DNA of 64,000 bases from Misgurnus anguillicaudatus (GCF_027580225.2 NC_073358.2:26562501-26626500); one strand, 5' to 3'; positions 23,915 to 35,414 are shown, numbered from the stretch's first letter. The notes: generated from the sequence alone by a model not told the origin. A program made the numbers and translations.

Positions 23915-26900
23915 GACTATAGGTATTTGACAGGTATCATATGTATTGCATTTCCAAAGGCACTAAAACTATATAACATTACTCTATTTCAGAAGAATTT
24001 GTGATATCTGAATAGATACCTGTACTTGCAGGCGGTTTTTAATCTTGCCCAGTGCTTCATTGTTTTTCATGCAATCCAGGAGCCCTTTATCCTCATGAAA
24101 CAGAAGATCCACTGTAAGTGTATCTTCCCTGTTTACACACCTGCTGCTGTCTGGTACAGTTTTTTCTGGGTCAAATGTGTGATGCAGCACCATAAAAATG
24201 GCTGGTTTCGATTCTGCTCAAATTTAAGGGTTAAATTAATATGAATTATATACAACATTTTAGAGATTCAATCGTTAATAGTCAATTTGAGTGAATGTTG
24301 ATAACAACCGACTGGCTGCACATTAGTCATTATTTAAAATATATAGGATATATCTTCAAACACTTACCTGAAAGTTTATTAAGTTCATTCAGTACAGCTT
24401 TAATGTCAGTTCCTGTCCTTGAAACAACAGTGCATAAAACCACTATAACATTACACTTCTCCACAGACTTCACCTCCTTTAGACTCAGTGTGTGTTGAAG
24501 GAAATTTCTGATGGTTTCCTGACACCCTAATGTCTTCCCAGGTATAATGATGTAATATTTATTTCCTTCAGTAGAGAGAAATACAGAGTAATTTTCAAAA
24601 TAATGTCTAGAAGCTTTGATGCGTCATCACATCAATTAAGCAAGTCATCCAATTTCATCTACATTTTTTAACTAATTAGAATTTAAGGAGACCATGTTGA
24701 TTTTACTGTGAGACTGTAAGAGGACATGCAGTTATATATGTGTAGAGAGAGTAGAGGAGAGAGCTGAAAACACAACCCTAAGGAGCCTCTATTTGTTTGT
24801 TGTAGTCCAAGAAAAGGGCTTTAAGTTGGAGACAATACTGTCACAGGTCGGAGCGGACCACAGATGTTGCAAGTCACGCCCCTTTCTAGTTTCCACCTCG
24901 AGGAGGTCCCAAGAAAACCCCAATGACCAGACACACGAGAGAATGTAGGTATAATTAAAACAAACTTTATTGACCCTTTAGGCGCCAGAGGTTTTTTCCT
25001 AAAACGTTTAATTTTGACATGTTACTTTCAAAAGGCTATATCTTAAACGTGATAAGAGATAGAGACTTTCTGTAAATTAGAGAAATATTAAGGATGACAC
25101 ATAGCCTGACGTTGTCATACTCAATTCTAGTCAGAATTTGAGTCTGATACCGCTCCATTGAGCTATAATTATGAGGCGTGTCTCAACCGAAAAATGCCTC
25201 TGCACTCAATTGGATAGACCTACAACCAATCAGAGCAACGGAGTGTATGTTGAAATTACGTCTTTGCAGCCTGACCGAACTGCTAGTTATTATACTAAGT
25301 CTGAGTTAGCAAATGTACATCAACACCTACTATGTTTACAACATTTCGTTTATATCACAACATGAAGTATTTACTAAGTCATGGAGTATGACTATCTCTT
25401 ACCTTTGTACGTTAGGTGAACTTCATCCACGACGATACCCTACGTTGGCTTGAAAATATCGGAGCCTAGCATGTCCCTCCACTTATTCAGCAACCACGAC
25501 TCCGGGCTTCCGAAAAGAAGCTGGCAACGACCGCTAATTATATCCATCTCGTCGTGCACGCAGAGTTGCATCGCCATGATAAGGTTGCCCATTTCAGTTG
25601 CGACCAACCTTTGCCGAATCCCATAGGAAGGACGGCAAAAACATCAACAAATGCCCTGCTCGGGTTTCTCTGTTCCTCTTTTAAAATCAATGCTCTGTAG
25701 ATATATTTTAGAACAGACTCAATGTCAGAATCCACATATCTGAACTCTACAGCGGCAGCCATTCAACACACGCGCTCTTTGGTGACGTGGTTCATTACGT
25801 TACTGTCGTTTATCTGTCAATCATTGTATAAAGCCCGCCCTCACAATTTGATTCGTCGGCCTGTTTTGATATTCTCATAGTAGCTCCTCAACGGTGAATC
25901 CCCAGATCTTCCCTGTATTTCAAATCGTGGTGGGCGGGGCTAAGATCGGCTGGCACCCAGGCTAGATGACACACTTTATGGAGGGGAATAAAATGTCCCA
26001 TTAAATTTGCATATTATGACGTCATATGTGGCAGCCATCTTGAATTTTCATGAAAAGTCACATGTTTGAATGATAAAATGCAGCACTTCTTTCCCCCAAA
26101 ATGTCCCTCACCTTCTGTATGCTATATTGCACAATACTGAATGCTCAGGTAAATAGTAAGTAGTAAACAAACTGATCTGCGCGCCGATAGAATAACGTTA
26201 TGCATAATGGCTCCTCTGCCCCGTGTATAACACCGCCTCTGCTCCTGCTACGAGCCGCATGGCCAGATCTGCCTCGCATGCGCCCCGAGTGGAGAGAATT
26301 TGCACAGCTGGGACTATTGCCATTACTGTCGCCGTGATTGTGAGGAGGTGCACGGGACGGAGCACTGGAAGTCGGCCGCTCGCCCGACAGACTCCCAGGG
26401 CCCGCTCGGGAAGACGCAGCTCGCTCTACATTGCTTGCACGGTAAAAAGACTGGACGCGCATATTACCTCCAGCCTCATTCCCCACACCTGTAACACGCC
26501 TGCTAACCCGATGAATTCTCCAACCCCGTGTAACATTCCCACCACTGACATTGGGCAAAGGATTTATCATGTGCTTGGTGTATAGCTACACTTTCACTTT
26601 GTGCAGCCGCATGATTGCAAAGCAGGGGCGCGTCTGAATCGTGGTCACTAAATGAATCACCAGCATCTTCTGAAGGCAAATATTCCCCTTCAGAATCATT
26701 GTCAGCGAATATAAGACCCAACACTTCATTGCAGGTAAGCTTTTTTGACTCGCTGAGGTTATCGCTCTGATAAAATGACTCACTTGCACACTAGCTATGC
26801 TGTTGCGCACTTCAATGCACTCTTGCTCTAAGAGTTTGTATAGAAGCATGATGTTTTTCTGAGTCGGGTATAAAGTAGGACATGTCTGCCATCTAGTGGA

Positions 26901-29628
26901 GGGGGGGTGAACGAAATTTGACACCCAATGTGACAAAATCGGCAGTTACATTCAGTGACGCATCTTGTCGACAAAAGTCGACCGTGGCGCCTAGAGGGTT
27001 AATTTACTTAAATATATGGGAGAGGGGAAAGGGGAAAGCTAAAATCCAATCGTCCAATTGGAAAGTCACAGTCTCGAGTCTTCGTGACTCAGTGGCAGTT
27101 AAGTCTCAGGTGGGTCCTTTCTTGCTTCTTCTCCTGACTTTGCGACGTTAAACAGTTCATTCACTGGCTTCTTTGTGTTCTGATTACAGGATACCGATGC
27201 GGGGCTCTCGCCTTTCCCTGGGCGTAAGGAGAACAGAGGGTGAGCATTTAAGGGATGGAGTATCGATACCTGAGTTTCAACTCTAAGTTGGCCTACGGCC
27301 AGGGGAACAGCACTCCTGTTGCCGGGCTCGGCTCCGCCCGTCAGGTGGAAATGCGAGAGGTCGCTGATGTGAGTGTTCCACCGGTTCCCTAGATGGGGGC
27401 ACAGGCAAGCACTGCGGGAGGGAGATCACTCGATCTGCGGTGGAAGCACAGGTAAGTAAGCAACACGATGGATATAAGGGACGGGCACGGGGTTCTCTTC
27501 GGCCTGCAAGGAGATGTGCAACACAGTATACTGGCTTTTAATTGTTCCCATATGGTAAACACTTTGCAGGTGGCTGAGACTTTGCTTTAACTTCAAGTGG
27601 CGTACAACACAATACACTGGCTCTTCGCTCTTCGCACCAGGTAAGTATTTTACAGGTGGCTGGGGCTTTACGTTCACTTCAGGCGGCGTACCACACAATC
27701 TGCTGGCTCTTAGCTATGGGCAGAAGGTAAGTACTTCACAGGTGACTGGGGCTTTACTTCCATTTCAGGCGGCGTACAACACAATCTGCTGGCTCTTAGC
27801 TATGGGCAGAAGGTAAGTACTTCAAAGGTCACTGGGGCTTTACTTTCACTTCGGCGGCGTACAACACAATCTGCTGGCTCTTAGCTATGGGCAGAAGGTA
27901 AGTACTTCGCAGGTGACTGGGGCTTTACTTTCACTTCGGTGGCGTACAATACAATCTGCTGGCTCTTAACTATGGGCAGAAGGTAAGTACTTTCCAGGTG
28001 ACTGGGACTTGACTTCCACTTCACAAATTTTCAATAGCAGGTGAGTAACTCACGTAGCATAATTTTATCCTGGACGGTGGACTTATAATGAGTAATACTG
28101 CGGGACAGTAAATAGATGGAACAGACCTTAAGCGGTGAAGAGTGTCCTGGCGTTGGCCTGCTTTGAGGCTCCAATGGAAAGCTGTTAAAGCTGGGGGCTG
28201 CTGTGGTTGGCCAAACGCTTCCCTCTCCTCTCTTCTGACTGACGGGATAAGAGATCTAGACAGGGGCGGACCTTTGAAGGGGCTCCACGACAGATGATGT
28301 TATTCACACAGCTAATTTTCCTCCTACAGCAGTCACACTTTCTCCTGATATATATGCTTTCCACTTCACTCACACAAGTCTTAATTGCCTTGTTAGTTCA
28401 CCACTGCCTCGGTAGGGCCAGGAAGTTCCAGGATGTCAATACAAGATGTCAATGCAGAATGTCGATACAGGACGTCGTTACAGGATATCCATACAGGGGG
28501 TCGCGAATGGAGTAGAAATAAAGATGTTACTTCAGCAATCGCAACGTCCACTTACTTCGCCAAGATACTGACGACACAGACACAGCATAACACTGCAAAT
28601 CTTTCAAGTGTACACACTCACGGCAAGGACACGGACTCACTCACTACACTTTAGTGAAATAGGGTCATAACCACGGCTGACTGGGGTTTGTCCTGGGATT
28701 TGCTGGCCGCTGATTACGATGAAGAGTCGAAATGCAGCCAGCCCCGTCGCGACACCCCTGCGTCTTCCTCTACTCGTGACTCTCGGCTCACCCACAGCTC
28801 CCTTCCACAGTGGGGCCGCTCACCTGCTAGGCTAGAACACTCTTTGTGTGATTTACTCTTCAATATGATGTTGTTTTTACAAATGCTCAAAGATACTCAC
28901 AGAAAACGATAACACTCTCCCTTTGTCTCCCTCTCCTTTCAGCTGCCGGATGATCCTCTTGCCTTCGGTTATTTAACGCTGGAAATCCTCCTTCGATGAC
29001 ACTTCCGGTGAGTATTGCTGTTGTAATCACTCGGAATGTATAATTTGTTTACATGAATTGTTTCACAGATCATCATTTAAATGGTTTTATACTCAGCCCA
29101 ATAACGTGTGGCCCAAAATCCTTCTTCACCCAGTCGAATGTTATTTTCCGCCTTCTGATTGCTGTACTCGCCCCGACACTCAACTCCTCTCGCCGGATCG
29201 GCTAGAATAAATTGCGTTGTCTGAAACTTTTGGAGCTCTCTTTATACTCCTCCTCTTCTCTCCGTCGTATCGTTAACATCTACTAACATACACTTACACA
29301 TCAAAAGATGTGTAAAATTGTTAATGGGAAAACAGGTTCTCTTTAAGATGTTATGGAATAAGGGCGTGTAACATATTAGAAATTAAATTAAATAAATGTG
29401 AAATAAAGATGGAATAAGTATTGTGAGAATTGTGCAATGGGATGAATTAGGCAGAGTTGTAATAAATGCTTTTTGATGAATTATTCATATACAAAAATAT
29501 TGTTTTGGAATCTACATGGTGACAGGCTGAATAAAGTCTTTTATAACAGATCTAGTTATTAATCATTTACCAGCAATTTTTAACAAACAGTCGCTGTCCT
29601 CTAATAGCTGCTGGTTGTCATTGTCCAT
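23521..29628 (-). CDS. Gene A: stand-alone copy of the module fused to GIMAP in gene B
   Basis: Five-exon model read by eye: 29571-29628, 24368-24565, 24020-24213, 23650-23718, 23521-23556; 555 bases, 184 aa, all introns GT-AG with matching phases. Exons 2 and 3 are clear paralogues of gene B exons 2 and 3 (198 bp in both; 194 against 191 bp) with KYYIII, EEVKSVE-type wording, SRTGTDIKAVLNELNKLS and FMVLHHTFDPEKTVPDSSR. The strand-helix alternation suggests a Rossmann-like alpha/beta fold; function unknown. Exons 4-5 add a basic, Cys-rich tail (CRRGLCFCCS) like a palmitoylation site, then EPEDNQPNADC and a stop. There is no GTPase; a decayed GIMAP exon lies downstream. Intron 1 holds the nested transposons. 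The start ATG was chosen by homology of the splice position; the equivalent of gene B's ATG is mutated. Exons 1-3 are solid, exons 4-5 plausible. Confidence 0.55.
23830..23911. repeat. (TA)n microsatellite
   Basis: About 40 TA units without interruption, inside intron 3 of gene A. Confidence 0.95.
25102..25964 (-). mobile_element. Nested 863-bp element with a 9-bp target duplication
   Basis: Termini are TAGCCTG and CAGGCTA. The flanks carry the identical 9-mer GATGACACA at 25093-25101 and 25965-25973. The terminal inverted repeat is only 7 bases. It holds a RecQ-like helicase fragment on the minus strand. I cannot assign a superfamily; helicase-carrying lineages such as the helicase-bearing Academ group are candidates to test, although their usual duplication is shorter. 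Confidence 0.7.
25404..25762 (-). pseudogene. RecQ-like DNA helicase N-terminal fragment, broken
   Basis: From an ATG at 25762 the frame begins MAAAVEFRYVDSDIESVLKY and reaches DVFAVLPMGFGKG, a Walker A-like stretch (helicase motif I, usually GFGKS or TGFGKS) with S replaced by G. After a frame change it reads MDIISGRCQLLFGSPESWLL, and after a stop GIVVDEVHLTY, a DEVH box (motif II). It ends at a donor-like AAAG/GTAAGA at 25404. Motif order and spacing fit a superfamily 2 RecQ-like helicase. At least one frameshift and one stop make it inactive. Confidence 0.6.
27440..28030 (+). repeat. LTR-internal tandem repeat, about 84-bp unit
   Basis: Roughly six to seven units, each with CTGGGGCTTTACTTCCATTTCAG, GCGGCGTACAACACAATCTG and TATGGGCAGAAGGTAAGTAC. 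On this strand each unit reads as acceptor (TTTCAG), a short block of about 44 bases, then donor (AAG/GTAAGT), antisense to the retroelement. Confidence 0.8.
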
Positions 29629-31053
29629 GATTGACTGTTCCTCTGTTCTCTGGTATTCACTTGTTTCAGGTTGTTTCACTTGTTTGAGGTTGTTTCAGGT
29701 CCCTTTTTCATTTAGTTCTGAAATTGACAACACACATTTAAGCATTAATCATGCTTTTCTCAAATCTGTTTCTAAATATGCAATTTACATAATGTATTTA
29801 ATAGAAAAGTGTTTCCTATAGACAAAATATCCCGCAATATTATGTTATTTTTTATATTACACTTTCGTTATATATATATATTTTTTGTGATTTTTTTTAA
29901 ATAATTTTTCGTTATCATTGTGTTCAAGGAACACGCCCAGATTTTGGGAATTTAGCTTATTCTCCGTATCCCTCAGAGTTAGAAAAGTCCATACTGTACA
30001 TACCTTTCTCATCAACGTGCGTGCTGTAATTCTGTCTGACGCAGCCCCCGCAAGCTTAGCTTAGCACAAAGACTGGAAGTAAATAGCTTCAGCTAGCATA
30101 CTGCTCCCAATAAGTGACAAAATAACGCAAACATTTTCCTACTTATGTGTAGTGATTTGTATAGTCACATTGTGTACAAATAACAAGGTCATATGAGACA
30201 CAGCAATCTTTTAACAGTATACATACTGGGAACTATACTCTCAGAAGACAAAGCACTGCTACTTGGGCGGAGTGATTATTTTGTCACTTATTGGGAGCAG
30301 CACGCCAGCTGAAGCTATTTACTTCCAGTCTTTATGCTAAGCTAAGCTAGTGGGGGCTGCGTCAGACCCCAGATAGCAAAATCTGGCTGGCCCACCACTG
30401 GGCCACATATTTGCTTGAGTTCTGGCCCAGTTCTGGCTGGGTGCCCGGCCCAAAACTGGCCCACACACTAAAAATTGGATCAAACTATTAAATCTGGGCC
30501 AGTTGTGGCCCACACCCAGTAAAATAGATCTTACATACTGACTTGGCCCAGATTTGGTCAGCACACTGTAAAGTGACCTAAATTGTTTATTTGGCCCAGG
30601 TCTGGCTAGCACACTGTAAAGTGACTTACATTGCTTATTTGGCCCAGGTCTGGCTAGCACACTGTAAAGTGACTTAAATTGCTTATTTGGCCCAGGTCTG
30701 GCCCAGACCCTTTGTTTTATGTGGCTGACAACATCTGCATGGTCCCTGGGCCAGATGTGGCCCAGAAACTGGTAAATATTGTATATTTTTTATTTTTCAA
30801 GAAAAATACACCCATTTAAGAAGATTAAGAGCCTTTTATTAAAAAAATACACACATCACATTAATGTGAATTAACAGTTAACAAATACATAAATATGAAC
30901 ATGTTTTAACATGTACCAACAATTTACCGTAATTTTGAACATATTAATTCTTAACAAATTCAGTACACTTTACAAAAACCCAACAAATACAAACAGACAT
31001 ATATCTCTTACACAACACATTTTACAAGCACATAACCCACTTTATAAACATTT

Positions 31054-31919
31054 TTAAAGGGATAGTTCACCCTTAAAATTATAATTTTCTCATAAATCAC
31101 TTACCCCTGTGTCGTTCTAAACCCCCAAGTGCTCCGATTGTCTCCAGAACACATCTTTAGAAATGTTTTATGAAAACTGGGAGGATTTTGTCTGTCCCGT
31201 TGACTTAAGTTAGTCTCACAATACGTTTCCCAGAAAAGAATGAAGGACATCGCCAAAAAGGTCCACTTTCCATCAGTAGTTTAATAATAATATTATGAAG
31301 TGACAAGAACACTTTGTGCACAAAGAAAATAAAACGAACGATTTCAACAATTTGTTCCCCTCCCTAGTCGTTGAAAGTGTATTCAAGACCAGACTACAGC
31401 GATGCTGCTGACATCACCTGCAGCTCTCGTCACTTGCTGATGTGGTTACCAATGTTTTTTTTTATTTTTCTACGCTTTTTTTAAAGCATAATGCAAACAT
31501 TGTAACAATACTTGAACAGCCCAAATAAATGTACAAAAATTTACTTGGCAGCCTATTCTGTCTGTACGCTGGGACATACGTCAGCAGGTGACGTCAGCAG
31601 CAGGTGACGTCAGCAGGATGCGCCGCAGTCTGGTCGTTAACAGGCTTTGAACGACCAAGGAGAAGAACAAACTGTTGAAAAAAAAATTCATTGAAATACT
31701 GATGGAACACTGAACTTTTTGGCAATGTCTTTCACTCCCCTGTGTTAAACGGACTGTAAAACCCACTGAAATCAATGGGACGGACAGAAGCCTCCCAGCT
31801 TTCATCAAAAATATCTAAAAACGTGTTCTAAAGACAATCCAAGCACTTGTTGGTCTAGAACAACAGAGGGGAAGTGACCCATGACAAAATTGCAATTTTG
31901 GGGTGAATTATCCCCTTAA
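31054..31919. mobile_element. Foldback MITE with TTAAAGGGATAGTTCACC ends
   Basis: The left end TTAAAGGGATAGTTCACCC and the right end GGGGTGAATTATCCCCTTAA pair, and the arms pair further inside (GACGTCAGCAG near 31590 against the CTGCTGACATCACCTGCAG region near 31408). It shares its terminus with the satellite-bearing element at 8986. Confidence 0.65.
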
Positions 31920-32006
31920 GCAATTACAGCGAGACAACATGTAAAACAAATTAATTAACATTTAAAGAAAAAAATTCTCTCTCACACACACACCACACAC
32001 ACACAT

Positions 32007-32240
32007 TGGCATATGTGGTTTACCGGGACAATTCCATAGACACAATGCATTTTATACTGTACAAACTGTATATTCTATTGCCTTAACTTACCCCAGTCCC
32101 TAAGCCCAACCATAACAAAAATCTGTTGGAAGTCTTTAATCTGAAAAAGTACCACTTAGTATTGTGTCCCTGTAAAGCATGTTTATAGCATATTAAACAT
32201 GTCATTATACACTATTCCCCATAAACCACATATACCAACC
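32007..32240. repeat. Inverted repeat with CATATGTGGTTTA ends
   Basis: GGCATATGTGGTTTACCGGG at the left is mirrored by CCCATAAACCACATATACC at the right, with (CA)n stretches on both outer sides. Non-coding. Confidence 0.55.
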
Positions 32241-32388
32241 CACACGCACACACACCTCTCACACACAAGCCAAGTAATTAAAACAAGTTAAACACATTTA
32301 ACCAAAACACCACCACTCTTTTTACAGCACAAAACATTCTCATTTGCAGACTCAAACACAGGAGCTAACACTAACTGCTTTTCTTTTG

Positions 32389-34011
32389 CTAAAGTTGTCT
32401 CTTGCACCCACCCTCTCGATCGAGCCACCTCTTCATTGTCCCCTCCACAACTGTAAAGGACCTTCTCCGAACTGCATCTTTAAAATAAAAAATCCATATT
32501 GTCATTGTGAAATCTTTAACATTTAATGAGCATATTAAAAAGAAATGTCTAATTTTTATTAACAAATAATTAACAGATATATTTACCAATCACTACCTCT
32601 CTGAGTTGAAGGGGGGCAAATAAAGTCTTTTCCATCCAGTTGAGGTTTTAAGCCAGGGAGTTGTCGGTCGCCTTCTTCAATATATGCCATATGTGCAGTC
32701 TCGTACATCTGTCCCGCCAATAAGCCCCAACCAGTTAACCTGAAACAGATTTATAGTCTTAATAGTTGGTCATAGCTTCATACAGGACACAGGTCATACT
32801 GTAGTTGATTGCTTATATCAAAGAGGTGATGCATGCTATTTTTTGTGTGCTAATTTAAGAAAAGTTGTGTTCAATCCATAGAAGTAAACTGTTGTGTGTT
32901 TGTTGTAGTCCAAGAAAAGAGATTTAAGTTGAAGAAGGTTACTGGCGTCATTGTTTACTTACACTGTAAAAAATTTCTGTAGAAATTACAGTATTACTGG
33001 GTGTAACTGCCAGCTAGCTGCCAGTAACTTACTGTAGATTTTACATTTATGTTCTTTACTGGCAACATTTTGTTCAAAGTTAAATAAACATGAAACATTT
33101 TCAGTCTTTAACTTCTACAGTAAGTTACTGGCAACCAGCTGCATAATTACAGCAATTTTTTTACAGTGTAGGGTTTTGTACATTTGCACATCGTTCACAT
33201 GTCTTTAACACTTACACATCAAAGGGTATGTAAATTCGTGAATCTGAAAAATGTGCCCTTCTGAAAAAAACAGCATACCAGCAAGACCAGCATATGTTGT
33301 GTTTTGGTGCTGGTTTGCTAGTGAACACCAGCTAAACAGCCTCAAACCAGGACCATCACCAAACCAGCATTAGCACCAGCATCCCATGCTGGTCATACCA
33401 GCAAGCCACAGCATATGTTGTGTTTTGGTGCTGTTATGCTGGTGACCACCAGCAAAGACCATCATAATTCCCATGCTGGTTTGATGCTGGATTTTTCAGC
33501 AGGGTGCTCTTTAACTTCTTAACTACTTTAGCTCAAATAAGGTTGTGTGTACTGCTCCTTTTTATGAAGATACGAACGTGTGTCTGAATTCTCTGCTTGA
33601 TTATTAAAAACCTGTTAACCTGCACGTGAACGACGACTGGTTATTTACATCTTTCTAAATGGATTCAGCTTACTAACAACAATATTTAAGCTAACGTGAT
33701 AGCTGGCTAAACATGCAGGAAAATTCACGGTTTTGAATATGTAGCAAACAATTCCTTTTCATTGTTATCATGCATTTTTAACATTTAAAAACAAAATCAG
33801 TGACTTACCAGTTATTGATGATGGTGTCTGTGTCGAACGGGAGCTCAGCTTTGTGCTCTGCTTGATTAAAATCATAACAGCAGTCGTGATGTTGCCGTTC
33901 AACAGCTAGAGGGCTGATTGCCGCATCACGGAATCGGGCCGTGTACTGTATACTGTCCGTCTGAAGCATAAACATTTTTAAATTGCCGCCAAACAGCGTT
34001 ACAACCGGCAT
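32389..34011 (-). CDS. Transposon-borne 144-aa protein of unknown function, three exons
   Basis: I do not recognise this protein. Exons are 33809-34011, 32597-32739 and 32389-32477. Donors TG/GTAAGT and AG/GTAGTG, acceptors TTTCAG and TTAAAG, phases 2 and 1, total 435 bases with a TAG stop and no internal stop. It starts MPVVTLFGGNLKMFMLQTDS and goes on through DFNQAEHKAELPFDTDTIIN, W-L-T-G-W-G-L-L-A-G-Q and ends in a basic segment (RRRSFTVVEGTMKRWLDREG, KRQL). There is no signal peptide, no transmembrane helix and no DDE or zinc motif. The basic C-terminus could bind nucleic acid. It lies fully inside the CCCAGATAGC element; intron 1 contains two MITEs. It may be an accessory gene of the transposon or a captured host gene. 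Confidence 0.55.
32962..33168. mobile_element. CACTGTAAAAAA MITE, copy 3
   Basis: 207 bases, flanked by TA on both sides, ends CACTGTAAAAAATTTCTG and TTTTTTTACAGTG. It sits in intron 1 of the transposon-borne gene. Confidence 0.8.
33270..33505. repeat. Palindromic CCAGCAT/ATGCTGG repeat
   Basis: Dense alternation of CCAGCA and TGCTGG words; GCATATGTTGTGTTTTGGTGC occurs twice about 125 bases apart. It ends ATTTTTCAGCAGGGTG, complementary in style to CTGAAAAAAACAGCA at the left, so this is a foldback MITE. Confidence 0.6.
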
Positions 34012-34460
34012 GTGTCAGTTCCACTGGTATCGGGCCACATACTGAATTTCTGACATCATACACATCTTGGCAGTATCATATCAAACCATAATCGGTCCAG
34101 GCACAATGCAATGTAGTCGGTCCGACTACACAATGCCAGATTTGGCCCGATTACACTGAGACGCTACTTTAGTAGACCCGGACTTCAGCTGAGTATGCTT
34201 ACACTCGGGCCAACAGCTATAAATAGTGTTTATTACTGGTATACTATTTCCTCATCTGGGCCAGTTCTGGCGCATACACTAAAAGTCTGTCCGGCTTTCA
34301 GCCGACACTGGCGGAAAAAAGCCAGAATCGGCCCAGAACTGACTGCTATCTGGGACAGAGTTACAGCACGCACAGAGATGAGAAAGGAATGTATGGACTT
34401 ATCTAACTCTGGGGTATACGTTGAATAAGCTAAATTCCCAAAATCTGGGTGTGTTCCTTT

Positions 34461-34876
34461 AACAAAAAAAAACTGAATCATCAAAACATAAAATTGTAAT
34501 GAAACTGAATGCACTATAGACATATTGGCAACATTGGTCAGCATTACATGACAATGCAGTTATAAGTAGCACTGTAATCATATTTACCATATATCCTAAA
34601 TGATCACTAGAAGCCACTTAACTGTAAAGTCCCCACAAGTTTAAAGTTTCAGTGATTAGCCTTACGGCAGGGCAGGGGTGTCCAAGATTGCTCCTTGAGA
34701 GCCATTGTCCTGCAGAGTTTAGCCCCAACTCAGTTAAACACACCTGAACAAGCTGATAAAAATCTTGTGCAACATTTTTGTTCTGTTGTCCTCTATTTAT
34801 GCGCATGTGACTGCTGCAGACTGGAAATGCAAGCTCATGCGAAAGAATTTGGTAAACTTTAACCTGTGAATTCATA
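34461..34876. other. Intergenic DNA with a repeat tail
   Basis: At 34672-34760 the sequence (GGCAGGGGTGTCC, GTCCTGCAGAGTTTAGCCCC, AACACACCTGAACAAGCTGAT) resembles a widespread fish hAT-type repeat, truncated. The open frame at 34618-34875 crosses it and is not a gene. Confidence 0.45.
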
Positions 34877-35248
34877 TTAAAGGGGACATTTCATAAGACT
34901 TTTTTAAGATGTCAAAAAAATCGTTGATGTCCCCAGAGTATGTATGTATGTGAAGTTTTAGCTCAACATACCATATAGATCCTTTATTATAGCATGTTAA
35001 AATTGCCACTTTGTGTGTGTTCTTTTTAGTGAAGATTAAGGGGCGGTATTATCCCCTTCTGACATCACAAGGGGAGCCAAATTTCATTTACATATTTTTT
35101 CACATGCTTGCAGAGAATGGTTTACCAAAACTAAGTAACTGGGTTGCTCTTTTTCTTTTTTTCTAGGTTGATGGAAATGGGGACCCAATTATAGCACTTA
35201 AACATGGAAAAAGTCTGATCCTCATAATATTTCCCCTATCCCCTTTAA
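34877..35248. mobile_element. MITE with TTAAAGGGGACATTTCA terminus
   Basis: The left end TTAAAGGGGACATTTCATA and right end TATCCCCTTTAA form short inverted repeats. Internal ATTATCCCCTTCTGACATCAC wording is typical of a widespread fish MITE. Non-coding. Confidence 0.6.
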
Positions 35249-35414
35249 AATAAAAGTTAAGCCTTTTATTAATAAACCACAACTAGATCCACAGTAAACT
35301 GACAAATTACAGACCCACTGCCATCTATGTCAAATGTGTATTTATATGAAAATGTTGCACCCTTTGAATCTAATGTAAACGTCTAGGCTAGATGTCCTAA
35401 AGATATGGATTCAT

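Larger units (their letters stand above)
24974..26998 (-). mobile_element. piggyBac-type element in the LTR, TTAA target
   Basis: The left end CCCTTTAGGCGCCA and the right end TGGCGCCTAGAGGG are inverted repeats. They are flanked by TTGA (24970-24973) and TTAA (26999-27002), and undisturbed sister LTRs read TTTATTAAATA at this point, so the target was TTAA. CCCT ends plus a TTAA duplication are the hallmark of piggyBac. The minus strand carries an acidic frame (NDSEGEYLPSEDAGDSFSDH) near 26640-26730, as in the N-terminus of piggyBac transposases. The catalytic DDD core is absent. Confidence 0.8.
24839..29275 (-). mobile_element. Ty3/gypsy LTR (copy A), split by a piggyBac insertion
   Basis: The left end TGTCACAGGTCGGAGCGGAC, then ACGCCCC and TTCCACCTCGAGGAGG, match the LTRs at 44797 and 60217 almost word for word, giving minus orientation. 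LTR sequence resumes at 27003 after the piggyBac element (AGGGGAAAGGGGAAAG) and runs through a tandem repeat to TTTATACTCC near 29248, the TATA region on the minus strand. The expected GTGACA end is missing, so about 200 bases of its 5' side are lost. No internal gag or pol is attached. It lies in intron 1 of gene A. Confidence 0.75.
30368..34354 (-). mobile_element. 3987-bp DNA transposon with CCCAGATAGC termini and AC target duplication
   Basis: Starts CCCAGATAGCAAAATCTGG and ends CTGCTATCTGGG. AC stands on both sides (30366-30367 and 34355-34356), a 2-bp duplication judged from the interrupted foldback arm. Subterminal regions are full of CTGGCCCAG/CTGGGCC words; three tandem units of about 60 bases with TTGGCCCAGGTCTGGCTAGC lie at 30545-30710. 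The only gene inside is the three-exon 144-codon gene on the minus strand. No recognised transposase catalytic domain is visible, so I do not assign the superfamily. Confidence 0.7.
29926..34460. mobile_element. Foldback element interrupted by a 4-kb transposon
   Basis: The left end AAGGAACACGCCCAGATTTT and right end AAAATCTGGGTGTGTTCCTT are inverted repeats. Inner arms CTTAGCTTAGCACAAAGACTGG and its complement near 30345 pair. The right arm is cut at 30367 and resumes at 34355 after the insertion described next; removing the insertion and one AC restores continuous complementarity to the left arm. Confidence 0.8.

Noticed and set aside
26145..26570. 141-codon minus-strand Arg/Ser-rich frame
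   Set aside because: Overlaps the decayed GC-rich part of the piggyBac element; the opposite strand is open too and no domain is seen.
33805..34011. Reading the 68-codon frame as a complete single-exon gene
   Set aside because: It runs into a GTAAGT donor and continues in phase through two more exons, so the spliced model is better.
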